From contig NZ_JAKNTA010000011.1 of NCBI RefSeq assembly GCF_022288725.1, positions 232,305 to 296,304 on the forward strand: 64,000 nucleotides of DNA, read 5' to 3'. Positions 16,317-25,006 of the stretch are shown here, one piece after another; positions within the stretch are counted from its first letter, which is position 1; the number at the start of each line of letters is the position of its first letter. The notes below the pieces were generated by a model. That model was given only the letters and a program-made list of their open reading frames with translations, ran no database searches and was not told where the DNA came from. This stretch comes from Kitasatospora sp. A2-31 (GTDB taxonomy: Bacteria > Actinomycetota > Actinomycetes > Streptomycetales > Streptomycetaceae). A program made the translations under genes and the position numbers.

Positions 16317-16678
16317 CCGCGCGGACCGAAACCTCCGGTTCGCCCGGATTCGCGGGGCAGAACCCTGGTGCAACGACCGCAACAGGCGCATCATGGAAGT
16401 GGACCTGCGAGGTAGACGAGGAAGTTCGACCGCAGGAGGCAGTGGCGACAGATCGAGACGGATCAGGGTCTGCCGCTGGTACCTAGGTCGACGATCGAAC
16501 TACAGGCCGGAGGACGTGACGTCCGGAGGCCACCCCCCGCCTCGCAGGTTCCGCACGTCCGGACCACCACGACCGTCGGCACTCCCGGGCTCCGGCCACC
16601 CGCTACCGTTCCTCCGTACCGACAACGGCCTCGCCCGACGGCGCCGGGCCGCCCGCCACGCCCCCGGAGGACGGCCCG
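16317..16678. other. 362-bp interval without a supported gene
   Basis: An ATG-led plus frame from 16393 lacks family-like sequence and runs into the next gene in another frame. The interval presumably holds the promoter of the FhuF-like gene. Nothing else is evident. Confidence 0.4.
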
Positions 16679-17341
16679 ATGCCCGACTACCGCCGACTCG
16701 CCGTCGCCGGGCCGTACTTCGTACTGCACACCGCCCCCGCACCCGACGACACCCCACCGCCGGGGTACCGTCCACTGCGCGAGCTGTACGCGACCGGGCC
16801 GGACTCCCTGCTGGCCGCGCGGATCCGGGAGGTCGCGCGCCGGCTCGGCACCGCCGAGCCCCGGGTCGCGGCGTCGATCCTGCACCTCGGACTCGCCGCC
16901 CGGTTCTGCTCGGTCAGCCTCGGCGCCGCCGTCCTGCTCGGCACCGTCCCCGAGCTGGACCCCGACCGGGCCCACCTGCGCGTCCCCGAGCAGGGCCCGA
17001 TCGACCTGTGGGCGCCCCACCGGCCGCAGCCCGCGAGCTCGGGCACCTCTCCCGGCGAGGCCGGCTCCGAGCCCCTGCCCGACCTACCCGAACTGGCCGA
17101 CCGGCTCCACCGGGTACTGGTCCAGGGGCAGTTGGCGCCGCTGGCCACCGCCGTCCGGGCCGCGGTCCCGGTCTCGGAGCGGCTGCTCGACGGCAACGCC
17201 GCCTCGGCGCTGGCGGGCACGCTGCGGATGCTGCGCCCGCACGCCGCCCCCGGCCGGGCCGAGGCGCTCGTCGCACGGTTGCTGGGCCGGCCGCCCCTGG
17301 CCGGCACCGGGGCGCTGCACACCGGCGGTTTGTCCGGGTGA
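16679..17341 (+). pseudogene. FhuF-like (2Fe-2S) ferric reductase, C-terminally truncated
   Basis: ATG 16679 follows GGAGGAC. The sequence (PDSLLAARIREVARRLGTAEPRVAASILHLGLAARFCSVSLGAAVL, GPIDLWAPHR) resembles the streptomycete FhuF-like iron-sulfur proteins that reduce ferric siderophores. These proteins end in a CC-x10-CxxC cluster-binding tail. Here the frame stops at 17341 just after GTGALHTGG, and the cysteines are missing. The DNA beyond about 17330 belongs to an unrelated gene on the other strand, so the end is cut by a junction. As written the protein could not bind its cluster. Confidence 0.65.
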
Positions 17342-17861
17342 AGTAGGCCGCGCTCGGGACGTAGACGGTGTCCCCTCGGACGGCCACCGCGGTGGGGTTG
17401 GAGAGGCCGTCCTGCGCGGTGAGGACCGTGTGGCGGCTGCCGTGCTCGTCGAGGTAGACGGCCTCATTGGGCGTGTTGAGCGCCGCGATCAGCCGGTCGC
17501 CGCGGCCGATGAAGCCGAAGTCGTCCAGGCCAGGCCGTTGGCGCCGAACGCTCCGGGGGCGGGCCTCAGCAGTGCGTCGTCCGACCAGACCACCGGGTCC
17601 CCGCCGGCCACCGGCACCGTGCGGACCAGGCCGAGCGCCGAATCCGCGGAGTAGAGCAGGCCGGCCCGCTCGTCGAGGGCGAGGCCGTTGGGCAGGCTGT
17701 CCACCGGGAAGGCGGAGATGCGCTCCGGCGTGCCGCCGGGGCAGAGCCGCCAGATGCCGGTGAGATCGGCGGTGCCCGTGGCGTAGGCGAAGAAGAGGGT
17801 GCCGTCGTGGGCGCGGGCGATGCCGGCCGAGGCCGTACCGAGCAGTCCGGCGAGGCGGTGG
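17338..17861 (-). pseudogene. SMP-30/gluconolactonase-like beta-propeller fragment
   Basis: Minus-strand frames give LLGTASAGIARAHDGTLFFAYA, FPVDSLPNGLALDERAGLLYSADSALGL and FIGRGDRLIAALNTPNEAVYLD, repeated propeller blades typical of SMP-30/strictosidine-synthase-like proteins. Both ends are missing: the 3' end at about 17335 and the 5' end at about 17860. A 5-bp tandem repeat (ccagg twice, 17525-17534) shifts the frame within the fragment; removing one copy yields GANGLDDFGFIG. It is probably a secreted or cytosolic lactonase or lyase relative. Confidence 0.6.
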
Positions 17862-18364
17862 CGGGGCGGCCTGATGAGCATCACCGGCGCCGCACCGGGC
17901 GAACCGGTGAAGACGGGGGTCGCCGTGGTGGACGTGCTGACCGGCCTGCACGCCGCCGTCGGGGTGCTGGCCGCGCTGCGCGACCGCGAGGCCACCGGCG
18001 AGGGACAGGTGGTCGAGGTCGATCTCCTCTCCACCCTGCTGTCCAGCATGGTGAACCAGTCTGCCGGCTACACCCTCGCCGGCGCCGTCCCGGGCATCCT
18101 CGGCAACCGCCACCCGTCGATCGCGCCGTACGAGGTGTTCGCGGCCGCCGACCGGCCGCTGGTCGTGGCGGTGGGCAACGACCGCCAGTTCGCCGCGCTC
18201 TGCCGTGGACTGGGCGCACCGGAGCTGGCCGACGACCGGCGGTGGCGGGTCGCCAATCCGATCAACCTCTCCCGGACGCCGCCGCGCTACGCACGCCGTC
18301 CACCGCGGCTCGGCGAGCACACCGAGGAGCTCCGGGACTGGCTGGACGCCCCCGACACCGGGGA
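17862..18364 (+). pseudogene. CaiB/BaiF-type CoA-transferase fragment with internal deletion
   Basis: The plus frame reads GGLMSITGAAPGEPVKTGVA, VVDVLTGLHAAVGVLAALRD, GEGQVVEVDLLSTLLS and GNRHPSIAPYEVFAAAD, diagnostic of family III CoA-transferases. At about 18257, ...RWRVAN joins directly to PINLSRTPPRY and LGEHTEELRDWL, the C-terminal end of the same family. About 100 residues are missing between them. The N-terminal third, including the usual catalytic aspartate region, is also absent. The fragment is bounded by SMP-30 and YhgE-like pieces on the opposite strand. Confidence 0.7.
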
Positions 18365-18377
18365 CAGCGGCAACGGA

Positions 18378-19208
18378 GTGCAGGGTGCCGAAGAAGCCGT
18401 TCTGCAGGTCGGGCCGGTAGACGCCGCCGGAGGTGGTGAAGTTCAGCATCACGAACAGCACCATCATCACCAGCGTGGTCCACCTCCGGAGGAAGGTGTG
18501 CAGGCCGATGCCGACCGCGACGACGCCGGCCGAGTAGAGCCAGCCCAGCGCCCAGACGGCCGCCAGGTCGTGGTCGACGACGTGGAAGACCGGTCCCGCG
18601 GTGACGATGCCGATGAGGCTCACCACGAGCGAGACCGCCAGGCCGACCAGCGCCCGGATCCGCATGCTCAGCGCCGCGCCGGCCGCGCCGATCACCGCGA
18701 CGCTCGCGTAGGAGCCGATGCTGAGCGCGACCAGCAGGAAGAACAGGCCCTGGCCGGTCGGGTCGCCCTCGGCCGGGGCGGCCAGGTCGGTGACGGTGAG
18801 CGGCACGCCCTGCTTGTCCGTGACGTTCCGGAACACCGCTTCCGCCGCCATCGCGGAGGTGTCGGAGCCGGCCTTGGCGACGAGCAGTTCGGGCCGTCGG
18901 GCGTCCGGGAGGAACGCACCGACCAGGTCGCGGTCGTGCAGCCGCTGTTCGGCGGCCGCGCGGTCCGGCAGGGTGCTGACGTCGAGGGCCGGGCCGGCCT
19001 TGGCCCCGACGGCGTCGGCGAGGCCCCGGGCCTGTGCGGAGTCGCCGACGACCGCGACCTTCAGGTGGTTCGGCTCGGGCTGGTGGAACGCGCCCTGGTA
19101 GGCGAGCGCCATGCCGAGGCACATCAGCAGCGGGGTGAGCAGGTGGACGGCGAGGTGCTTGAGCGTGGGCCATGCGGTGGGCGTTGCGGTGTTCTGGGGT
19201 GTGCTCAT
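18378..19208 (-). pseudogene. YhgE/Pip-like (DUF3533-type) membrane protein, C-terminally truncated
   Basis: From ATG 19208 the protein has an N-terminal helix (HLLTPLLMCLGMALAYQGAF), an extracytoplasmic domain (HLKVAVVGDSAQARGLADAV ...) and then clustered helices (GLFFLLVALSIGSYASVAVIG, ALVGLAVSLVVSLIGIVTAG). This matches YhgE/Pip-type or ABC-2-like permeases. After NGFFGTLHS (about 18380) the frame enters foreign sequence, so the last helix and tail are lost. The AT-richer stretch at 19260-19310 probably holds its promoter; a GTP- or TetR-type partner gene is not present. Role probably export or secretion-linked. Confidence 0.65.
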
Positions 19209-19423
19209 GGCGTTCGTCCGGTCCTCCGGGGGTTCGGGATGCGGGCCCGGCGCGAGCCAGCAAAAGGTGGTAAATGCAACTATTCGGATGCAGTCTACAA
19301 CCAACCCGAAGTGCTTCGGAGGCCACGCCCGCACCGGGCCGTGCCCGCACCGGGCCGCGCCCGCGCGCGACGCGGCTGCGGGTGTCCGGCGACGTCACCG
19401 GACACCCGCAGCCGCCCCAGCGC

Positions 19424-21004
19424 TCACACCAGCTCGAACACCCCGTACGAGAAGCCGTCCGCCCGCAGCCGCCCGTCGGTCACCCGCACCCCGTGGACGT
19501 CCAGCGGCCGCACCCCGACCCTGCCGAGCGGCACCTCGCCCGGTTCCCGCCGCGGGTTGACGGCCACCAGGTACCGCCCGGCCCGGGTGTACACCAGGGG
19601 GTACCCGGCGTGCCGGACGTCCACCTCACCCGCCGCGCCCAGCCCCGGGTGGGCCCGGCGCAGCGCGATCAGCCGCCGGACGGTGTGCAGCAGCGAGGTG
19701 GGGTCGGCCCGCTGGGTGGCCACGTCGGGCCGGTGCGGATCGGGGTCGACGGGCAGGTAGAGGCGGTCGGCGGGGGCCGTCGAGAAGCCGGCGTTCCGCC
19801 CCGGCTCCCACTGCATCGGGGTGCGGGAGCCCGCCCGGTTGTACCGCGGGCCGAGCACACTGCCCTCGACGTCCGGAAGCCCCGGCAGGTACCGCATGCC
19901 GATCTCGTCGCCGTAGTAGACCGCCGGCAGGGTGGGCCAGGTGAGCAGGAAGGCGAAGGCCGGGGCGAGTTGGGCGCCGGTGCGCGGACCGGTGGCGAGC
20001 CGCGAGAAGTCGTGGTTGGCCGTGGGGAGGGCGATGTACCCGGCACCCTCGGTGAGTTCGGCGGCGGAGCGCCAGGCGTCCAGGAACACCTGCGGGGTGC
20101 CGCGGCCCTCGGCCTCGAAGTAGCAGGGGCCCTGCTGCCAGAACTCCTCCACCGTGCCGGCGTTGTTGTTCCAGAGCGAGCGCAGCGGGAGGCCGCGGTC
20201 GGCTCCGCCGAACTGGAGGAAGAAGTCGGCGTGGAAGCCGGCCCCGACGGCGGCGGCCGGGTCGCCCCACTCGGCGAACAGGGCGGCCTGCGGGTGAGCG
20301 CGGTCGAGCCAGTCGCGCAGCTCGGTCCAGAGCTTGGCGGTCTCGGTGAACCCGGGGTCGTCCTTGACCAGCGAGGAGGCCATGTCGACGCGGAATCCGG
20401 CCACGCCCAGGCCGAGCCAGTGCGCCATGATCTCGCGCAGCGCCCGGCGGTTGGCGCGCGGACCGTCGGCGTCGACCGGCTGGCGCCACGGCTCGTCGGA
20501 ACGGCTGCGCGCATAGCCGAAGTTCAGCGCGGGCTGGCAGTCGAAGAAGTTCGGCCGGTACCAGCCCGGCCGGCTGCCGGGCGAGGCGACGAAGCCGTCC
20601 ACCCGGTGGTCGGACCAGATGTAGCGGTGGTCGGACGGGTCCTCGGCGGCGGCCAGGAACCACGGGTGCCGGTCGGAGGTGTGGCCGGCGACCAGGTCGA
20701 GCAGGATCCGGATGCCCCGGCGGCGGGCGGCCTCGACCAGCGCCGCCAGGTCGTCGGAGGTGCCGTAGCGCGGGGCCGGGGTGAGGTAGTCGCTCACGTC
20801 GTACCCGGCGTCGCGGAACGGCGAGTCGAAGCAGGGAGTGAGCCAGACCGTGTCGACGCCGAGCCAGGCGAGGTGGTCGAGGCGCTCGGTGGCACCGGCG
20901 AAGTCGCCGATGCCGTCGCCGTCGGAGTCGGCGAAGGTCTGCGGGTAGATCTGGTAGAGGACGGCGTCGGCCAGCCAGTCGGGGCCGGGGCGGGTCGAGG
21001 TCAT
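19424..21004 (-). CDS. GH13 alpha-glucosidase / alpha-amylase family enzyme
   Basis: This intact 526-aa cytosolic protein (no signal peptide) has all GH13 landmarks: AVLYQIYPQTFADSDGDGIG, GVDTVWLTPCF, nucleophile Asp in GFRVDMASS (about residue 205), acid/base Glu in LFAEWGDP (about 245) and TANHDFSR (about 331, transition-state Asp). The pattern fits oligo-1,6-glucosidase or alpha-glucosidase subfamilies, though a few loops differ, such as HTSDRHPWF. GGAGG precedes ATG 21004. It lies downstream of the KDPG aldolase gene on the same strand with a 150-bp gap, so cotranscription is possible but not required. Confidence 0.9.
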   Translation of the reverse strand: MTSTRPGPDWLADAVLYQIYPQTFADSDGDGIGDFAGATERLDHLAWLGVDTVWLTPCFDSPFRDAGYDVSDYLTPAPRYGTSDDLAALVEAARRRGIRILLDLVAGHTSDRHPWFLAAAEDPSDHRYIWSDHRVDGFVASPGSRPGWYRPNFFDCQPALNFGYARSRSDEPWRQPVDADGPRANRRALREIMAHWLGLGVAGFRVDMASSLVKDDPGFTETAKLWTELRDWLDRAHPQAALFAEWGDPAAAVGAGFHADFFLQFGGADRGLPLRSLWNNNAGTVEEFWQQGPCYFEAEGRGTPQVFLDAWRSAAELTEGAGYIALPTANHDFSRLATGPRTGAQLAPAFAFLLTWPTLPAVYYGDEIGMRYLPGLPDVEGSVLGPRYNRAGSRTPMQWEPGRNAGFSTAPADRLYLPVDPDPHRPDVATQRADPTSLLHTVRRLIALRRAHPGLGAAGEVDVRHAGYPLVYTRAGRYLVAVNPRREPGEVPLGRVGVRPLDVHGVRVTDGRLRADGFSYGVFELV

Positions 21005-21157
21005 GGGGTGGATCCTCCTGCCGGGTGCCGGGGGCCGGGTCTACCGATTCTCGTCCAATCCCGGCCGTCCCGACAGCCCGCACCAGCCCCCGGCGTGGCG
21101 CCGGGCCGGGGCGGCGGCACGTTCGCCGGGCGCGTTGCGACCCGGCCGCCGCTGCCT

Positions 21158-21784
21158 CTACCGGCCCGCGCAGGCCTCGGTGAACGCCTTGGCCCGGCGG
21201 GTGATCTCCGCCCAGTCCCCGGCCGCCACCGCCTCCGGCGCCACCACCTCCGAGCCCGCGCAGACCGCGAGCGCGCCCTGGGCCAGGAACTCGCCGGCGT
21301 TGCCCGCGTTCACGCCGCCGGAGGCGACCAGCGGGATGTCCGGGAAGGGGCCGCGCAGGTCCTTGAAGTAGCCGGGGCCGAACGCCCGGGCCGGGAAGAT
21401 CTTGACCGCGGCCGCGCCGAGCTCCCGGGCCTGGAGCACCTCGGTCGGTGTCAGCGCACCGAGCACCACCGGCACCCGCTCGGCATGCGCACGCCGCGCC
21501 ACCTCCGGCCGGAGTCCGGGCGTGACCAGGAACCAGGCGCCCGCGCCGATCGCCCGGTCGGCCTGCTCCGCGGTCAGCACGGTGCCGATCCCGACCCGCC
21601 AGCCCACCCGGGCGGCGCGTCGCAGATGTGTCGTCACATCCGCCGTGGTGAAGGTGAATTCGGTCAGGTGGATACCGCCCTCGGAGAGCGCGGCGCAGAG
21701 TGCGGCGGCATCCGGTATCCGTGGGGCGCGGACCACGGCGATGACGGGCGAGGCGGCCAGCACGGCGCGGGCGCGGGCGAGCAC
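21158..21784 (-). CDS. eda: 2-dehydro-3-deoxyphosphogluconate (KDPG/KDPGal) aldolase
   Basis: The 208-aa class I aldolase has SPVIAVVRAPR, ALSEGGIHLTEFTFTT with the catalytic Glu, VGIGTVLTAEQA, GAWFLVTPGL, and the Schiff-base lysine in GAAAVKIFPARAFGPGYFKDL. It cleaves 2-keto-3-deoxy-6-phosphogluconate to pyruvate and glyceraldehyde 3-phosphate. GTG 21784 is used as start, 15 bp after the stop of the upstream D-aminoacylase gene; an ATG at 21803 is out of frame. Together with the KDG-type kinase across the divergent promoter it makes a complete kinase-aldolase pair. Confidence 0.9.
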   Translation of the reverse strand: MLARARAVLAASPVIAVVRAPRIPDAAALCAALSEGGIHLTEFTFTTADVTTHLRRAARVGWRVGIGTVLTAEQADRAIGAGAWFLVTPGLRPEVARRAHAERVPVVLGALTPTEVLQARELGAAAVKIFPARAFGPGYFKDLRGPFPDIPLVASGGVNAGNAGEFLAQGALAVCAGSEVVAPEAVAAGDWAEITRRAKAFTEACAGR

Positions 21785-21799
21785 GGCGGGCGTGGGGTT

Positions 21800-23410
21800 T
21801 CATGCGGCGAGCGTTCCTCGGTCGGTTCGGCGCAGGGCCCGCCCCGGGCGGGCGCCCGTGGTGCGGCCCTGCCGGACGACGGCGGTGCCGTTGACGTAGA
21901 CGTGCTCGATGCCGGCGGCGGGCTGCCGCGGACGGTCGAAGGTGGCGGTGTCCTGGACCTTCCCGGGGTCGAGGAGCACGAGGTCGGCGTGGTGGCCGGG
22001 GGCGATCCGCCCGCGGCGGTCGAGCCGGAGCCGGGCGGCGGGGCGTCCGGTCATCCGCGCGATCGTCTCCTCCAGCGTGAGGACGCCCAACTCACGGCTG
22101 TACCGGGCCAGGTACCGGGGGAAGGTGCCCCAGGCGCGCGGGTGCGGGCGGGCGCCCACCAGGAGGCCGTCGCTGCCGACGGTGTGCGCGCGGTGGCGCA
22201 TGATCGCCCGGACGTTCTCCTCGTGGCCGACGTGCTGGAGGATGCCGGTGGCCAGCTCGTCGCGGCGCAGCAGGTCGAGGAAGACCTCGGTGCCGCTGCG
22301 CCCCTGTTCGGCGGCGATGTCTGCGACCGTCCTCCCCACCAGGCCCGCCAGGGCGGGGTCACGGACGCCGGAGAGCTGGACGGTCGCCCAGTCGGTGACC
22401 ACGCCGTGGCAGCCGTCGCTGCCCTTCTCCTCCACCTCGTGGCGGATCCGCTCGCACGCGTCCGCCTCGGCCAGCCTGGCCAGGGTCGCCTGCGGTCCGC
22501 CCTCGGTGGCCCAACTCGGCAGCAGCGCGGCCAGCGTGGTGGAGCCGGGCAGGTAGGGGTAACTGTCCAGGGTGAGGTCGACGCCGTCGGCGAGTGCCCG
22601 GTCCACCAGGTCCAGAAGTTCGCCGGCCCGGCCCCGGTTGACGCCGAAGTTCATGGTGGCGTGGGTGAGGTGCAGCGGGCAGCCCGAGCGGCGGGCGATC
22701 TCGACCATCTCGGCGTAGCCCGCCAAAGCGCCTTCTCCGTAGGAGCGTTGGTGCGGGGCGTGGAAGCCGCCGTGGCGGGCGACCACCCGGCACAGCTCCA
22801 CCAGTTCGGCGGTGTCGGCGTACATGCCCGGCGAGTAGCTGAGGCCGCTGGAGAGCCCGACCGCGCCCTGTTCCAGCCCCTCGGCCAACAGCGTGCGCAT
22901 CCGGTCGAGTTCGGCCGGAGTCGGCGGCCGGTTCGCCCAGCCCATGGCGAGCATCCGCAGCGAGCCGTGCGGGACGAGGTAGCACGCGTTGACGCCGGCC
23001 CCCGCCCGGTCGAGGCGGTCCAGGTAGCCGCCGACGGTGCGCCAGTCCCAGTCGAAGCCCTGCGGATCGCCGTTCCAGCCGGCGAGCTGGCGGCGCAGCG
23101 CGAGCAGCGTGGTGTCGTCCACGGGCGCGTACGACAGGCCGTCCTGGCCGAGGACTTCGCAGGTGACGCCCTGGGTGACCTTGGCCGGGTGCTCGGGTTC
23201 GAGCAGCAGGGCGAGGTCGGAGTGGGCGTGCATGTCGATGAACCCGGGGGCCAGCACCAGCCCGTCGGCGTCCACCGCGGACGCCGCCCCGAGTCCTCGG
23301 CCGATCGCGGTGATCAGCCCGCCCTCGATCCGGACGTCGGCGCGGTACCGGTCGGCGCCGGTGCCGTCGACGACGGTGGCACCCTTGAAGACCAGCGGGC
23401 CGCCGGCCAT
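21800..23410 (-). CDS. N-acyl-D-amino-acid deacylase (D-aminoacylase)
   Basis: The 536-aa amidohydrolase has the N-terminal beta-sandwich start PLVFKGATVVDGTGADRYRA and the metal-site HAHSDL after APGFIDM (about residue 62). It continues with GVTCEVLGQDGLSY, GLSSGLSYSPGMYADT, FHAPHQRSYGEGAL and HLTHATMNFG, all typical of D-aminoacylases. The product would hydrolyse N-acyl-D-amino acids to free D-amino acids in the cytosol. ATG 23410 overlaps a TGA (tgatgg) in the frame ending VIGLVRTFF, so it was translationally coupled to an upstream gene. The deaminase fragment upstream suggests further breakdown of the released D-amino acid. Confidence 0.92.
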   Translation of the reverse strand: MAGGPLVFKGATVVDGTGADRYRADVRIEGGLITAIGRGLGAASAVDADGLVLAPGFIDMHAHSDLALLLEPEHPAKVTQGVTCEVLGQDGLSYAPVDDTTLLALRRQLAGWNGDPQGFDWDWRTVGGYLDRLDRAGAGVNACYLVPHGSLRMLAMGWANRPPTPAELDRMRTLLAEGLEQGAVGLSSGLSYSPGMYADTAELVELCRVVARHGGFHAPHQRSYGEGALAGYAEMVEIARRSGCPLHLTHATMNFGVNRGRAGELLDLVDRALADGVDLTLDSYPYLPGSTTLAALLPSWATEGGPQATLARLAEADACERIRHEVEEKGSDGCHGVVTDWATVQLSGVRDPALAGLVGRTVADIAAEQGRSGTEVFLDLLRRDELATGILQHVGHEENVRAIMRHRAHTVGSDGLLVGARPHPRAWGTFPRYLARYSRELGVLTLEETIARMTGRPAARLRLDRRGRIAPGHHADLVLLDPGKVQDTATFDRPRQPAAGIEHVYVNGTAVVRQGRTTGARPGRALRRTDRGTLAA

Positions 23411-23660
23411 CAGAAGAAGGTCCTGACCAGCCCGATGACCTTCGCACGTTGTGCTCGACGGCGGCGCCGTCGAGGGTGAGCAGCGGCGTGCCGAAACCGG
23501 CGAGGGTGGGCGCGGTGGCGAGGTAGTCACGAACGCTCAGCCCCCGGGCCGCGGCCGGAAGCGCCTTGAACCGCCAGTCGAGCACCTCGTCGGCGAGCGC
23601 CGCCACCTTGTCGGCGTCGATGCCCGGTCCGGTGCCGGCGCTTGCGAAGGTCTGATCCAC
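23411..23660 (-). pseudogene. D-serine deaminase-like (DSD1/amino acid deaminase) N-terminal fragment joined to a foreign tail
   Basis: GTG 23660 follows GGAGG by six bases. The first about 70 residues (LDWRFKALPAAARGLSVRDYL, AGFGTPLLTLDGAAVEHNVR) match the N-terminus of alanine-racemase-fold D-amino acid deaminases. At about 23440 the match stops. The remaining DNA in another frame encodes AKVIGLVRTFF and a stop that overlaps the next ATG, so it looks like the last codons of some gene. About 300 residues of enzyme, including most of the PLP barrel, are missing. The piece preserves the operon order deaminase then D-aminoacylase. Confidence 0.7.
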
Positions 23661-23680
23661 GGTCACCCTCCCTCAGCGGA

Positions 23681-23706
23681 TTGCAACATGTGCAACGCTG
23701 GTTGCG
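23681..23706. promoter_or_regulatory. Candidate IclR operator in the divergent promoter
   Basis: TTGCA-acatg-TGCAA at 23681-23695 is a perfect 5-5-5 inverted repeat, followed by a third half-site-like TTGCG at 23702. It lies between the divergent deaminase (start 23660) and kinase (start 23867) genes. IclR-family operators are often short palindromes of this size, and the local IclR gene is the natural candidate. Confidence 0.55.
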
Positions 23707-23866
23707 CATGCTGACAGCACGGTTCTAGCATCGGCGCCGGACGAAGGTCAACGGAACCCGATACGGAACCGCCGGCCGACGGAACCGCCGGACCCCGCAA
23801 CCGCCGACGGAACCGCCACCGATCCGGAGGCCGACGGAACGGCAGCCGCAGACGAGGAGCCCGCAG

Positions 23867-25006
23867 ATGCCCCGACAGGAGTCCCCCGAGGGCCCGGGCG
23901 CCGCCCCACCGCCGCCCCGCGGACCGGCGGCGGTCTGCGTGGGCGAGTCGATGGCCGCGCTGCTGCCGGACCGGCCGGGCCCGCTGGAGTCGGTGGAGGG
24001 CTTCCGCCTCTCCGTCGGCGGCGCCGAGTCCAACGTGGCGGGTGCGCTGGCCGCGCTCGGCGTGCCGAGCGCCTGGATCAGCCGGGTGGGTGACGACGGC
24101 TTCGGCCGCCGCCTGCTCGCCGAGCTGGCCGCCCGCGGGGTGGACGTCTCGGCGGTCGCCGTGGACCGCAACCGCCCGACGGGCCTCTACCTCAAGGAGG
24201 TCGGCGGCTCCACCGGAGGCCGCCACGACCTCGGTCCGGGCCGCAGCCGGCTGCACTACCACCGCCGAGGCTCCGCCGCCTCCGCACTCTCCCCCGCGCT
24301 GCTGGACGACCCGGCGGCCGCACGCCTGCTGGCCGGCGCCCGGCTGCTGCACCTCTCCGGGATCACCGCCGCCCTCTCCGACGACTGCCTCGCGCTGCTG
24401 CGCGCCCTGCTGGCCGACCGCCGACCGGGCCGCCTCGTCAGCTTCGACCTCAACTGGCGCCCCGCCCTCTGGCGCGAGCGGGACCCGGCCGTGCTGCCGC
24501 CGCTGCTGAACGCCTGCGACCTGCTGCTGCTCGGCGCCGACGAGGCCGAGGAGGCGTTCGGCACCGGCGACGCACACGCGCTGCGCCGCCTCTTCCCCTC
24601 CGTCGCCACCGTCGTGGTCAAGGACGCCGCCCGGACCGCCACCGCCCTGGACCGGGACGGCACGGCCGTCACCGAGCCGGCCCTCGCCGTCCAGGTGGTC
24701 GAGGCGACCGGCGCCGGCGACGCCTTCGCGGCCGGCTACCTGGCGGCCACCCTGCGCGGCCTGGACCAGCGCCGCCGGCTGCGGCTCGGCCACCTCAGCG
24801 CCGCCTGCGCCCTGACCGCCCACGGGGATCAGCCCGAACTGCCGCCCGGGCCGGTGGTCGCCGCCCTGCTGGACGCCTCCCCGCAGGAGTGGGCGGCGAC
24901 CGCGGTCTCGGCGGACGGCATCACCTGCCCCGCCCTGCCCCCGCCCGGTGGCGCGACCACCGGCCCCCGACCGACCACCTCCCCGGCCCAGGGAGGCCGC
25001 CGATGA
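23867..25006 (+). CDS. PfkB-family sugar kinase (2-keto-3-deoxygluconate kinase-like)
   Basis: The 379-aa protein has both PfkB signatures: the N-terminal FRLSVGGAESNVAGALAALG and the C-terminal VEATGAGDAFAAGYLAATL with the catalytic Asp in GAGDA. KDG kinases have this RL/GGAESN pattern, and the KDPG aldolase gene nearby supports KDG or a related 2-keto-3-deoxy acid as substrate. GAGGAG precedes ATG 23867. The first 20 residues and the last 40 are Pro/Gly-rich low complexity and probably disordered. Its stop overlaps the ATG of the IclR gene (ATGA), indicating translational coupling. Confidence 0.85.
   Translation: MPRQESPEGPGAAPPPPRGPAAVCVGESMAALLPDRPGPLESVEGFRLSVGGAESNVAGALAALGVPSAWISRVGDDGFGRRLLAELAARGVDVSAVAVDRNRPTGLYLKEVGGSTGGRHDLGPGRSRLHYHRRGSAASALSPALLDDPAAARLLAGARLLHLSGITAALSDDCLALLRALLADRRPGRLVSFDLNWRPALWRERDPAVLPPLLNACDLLLLGADEAEEAFGTGDAHALRRLFPSVATVVVKDAARTATALDRDGTAVTEPALAVQVVEATGAGDAFAAGYLAATLRGLDQRRRLRLGHLSAACALTAHGDQPELPPGPVVAALLDASPQEWAATAVSADGITCPALPPPGGATTGPRPTTSPAQGGRR

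Noticed and set aside
16393..16678. Small gene starting MEVDLRGRRGSS
   Set aside because: The frame lacks family-like sequence and runs into the FhuF-like gene in the wrong phase.
17325..18400. Insertion sequence or prophage scar
   Set aside because: No transposase, integrase, terminal inverted repeats or target duplications are visible at the joints.
16914..19334. An 806-codon minus-strand open frame
   Set aside because: Only the first half encodes the YhgE-like protein and a later part the SMP-30 fragment; the rest is antisense to CoA-transferase and FhuF DNA.
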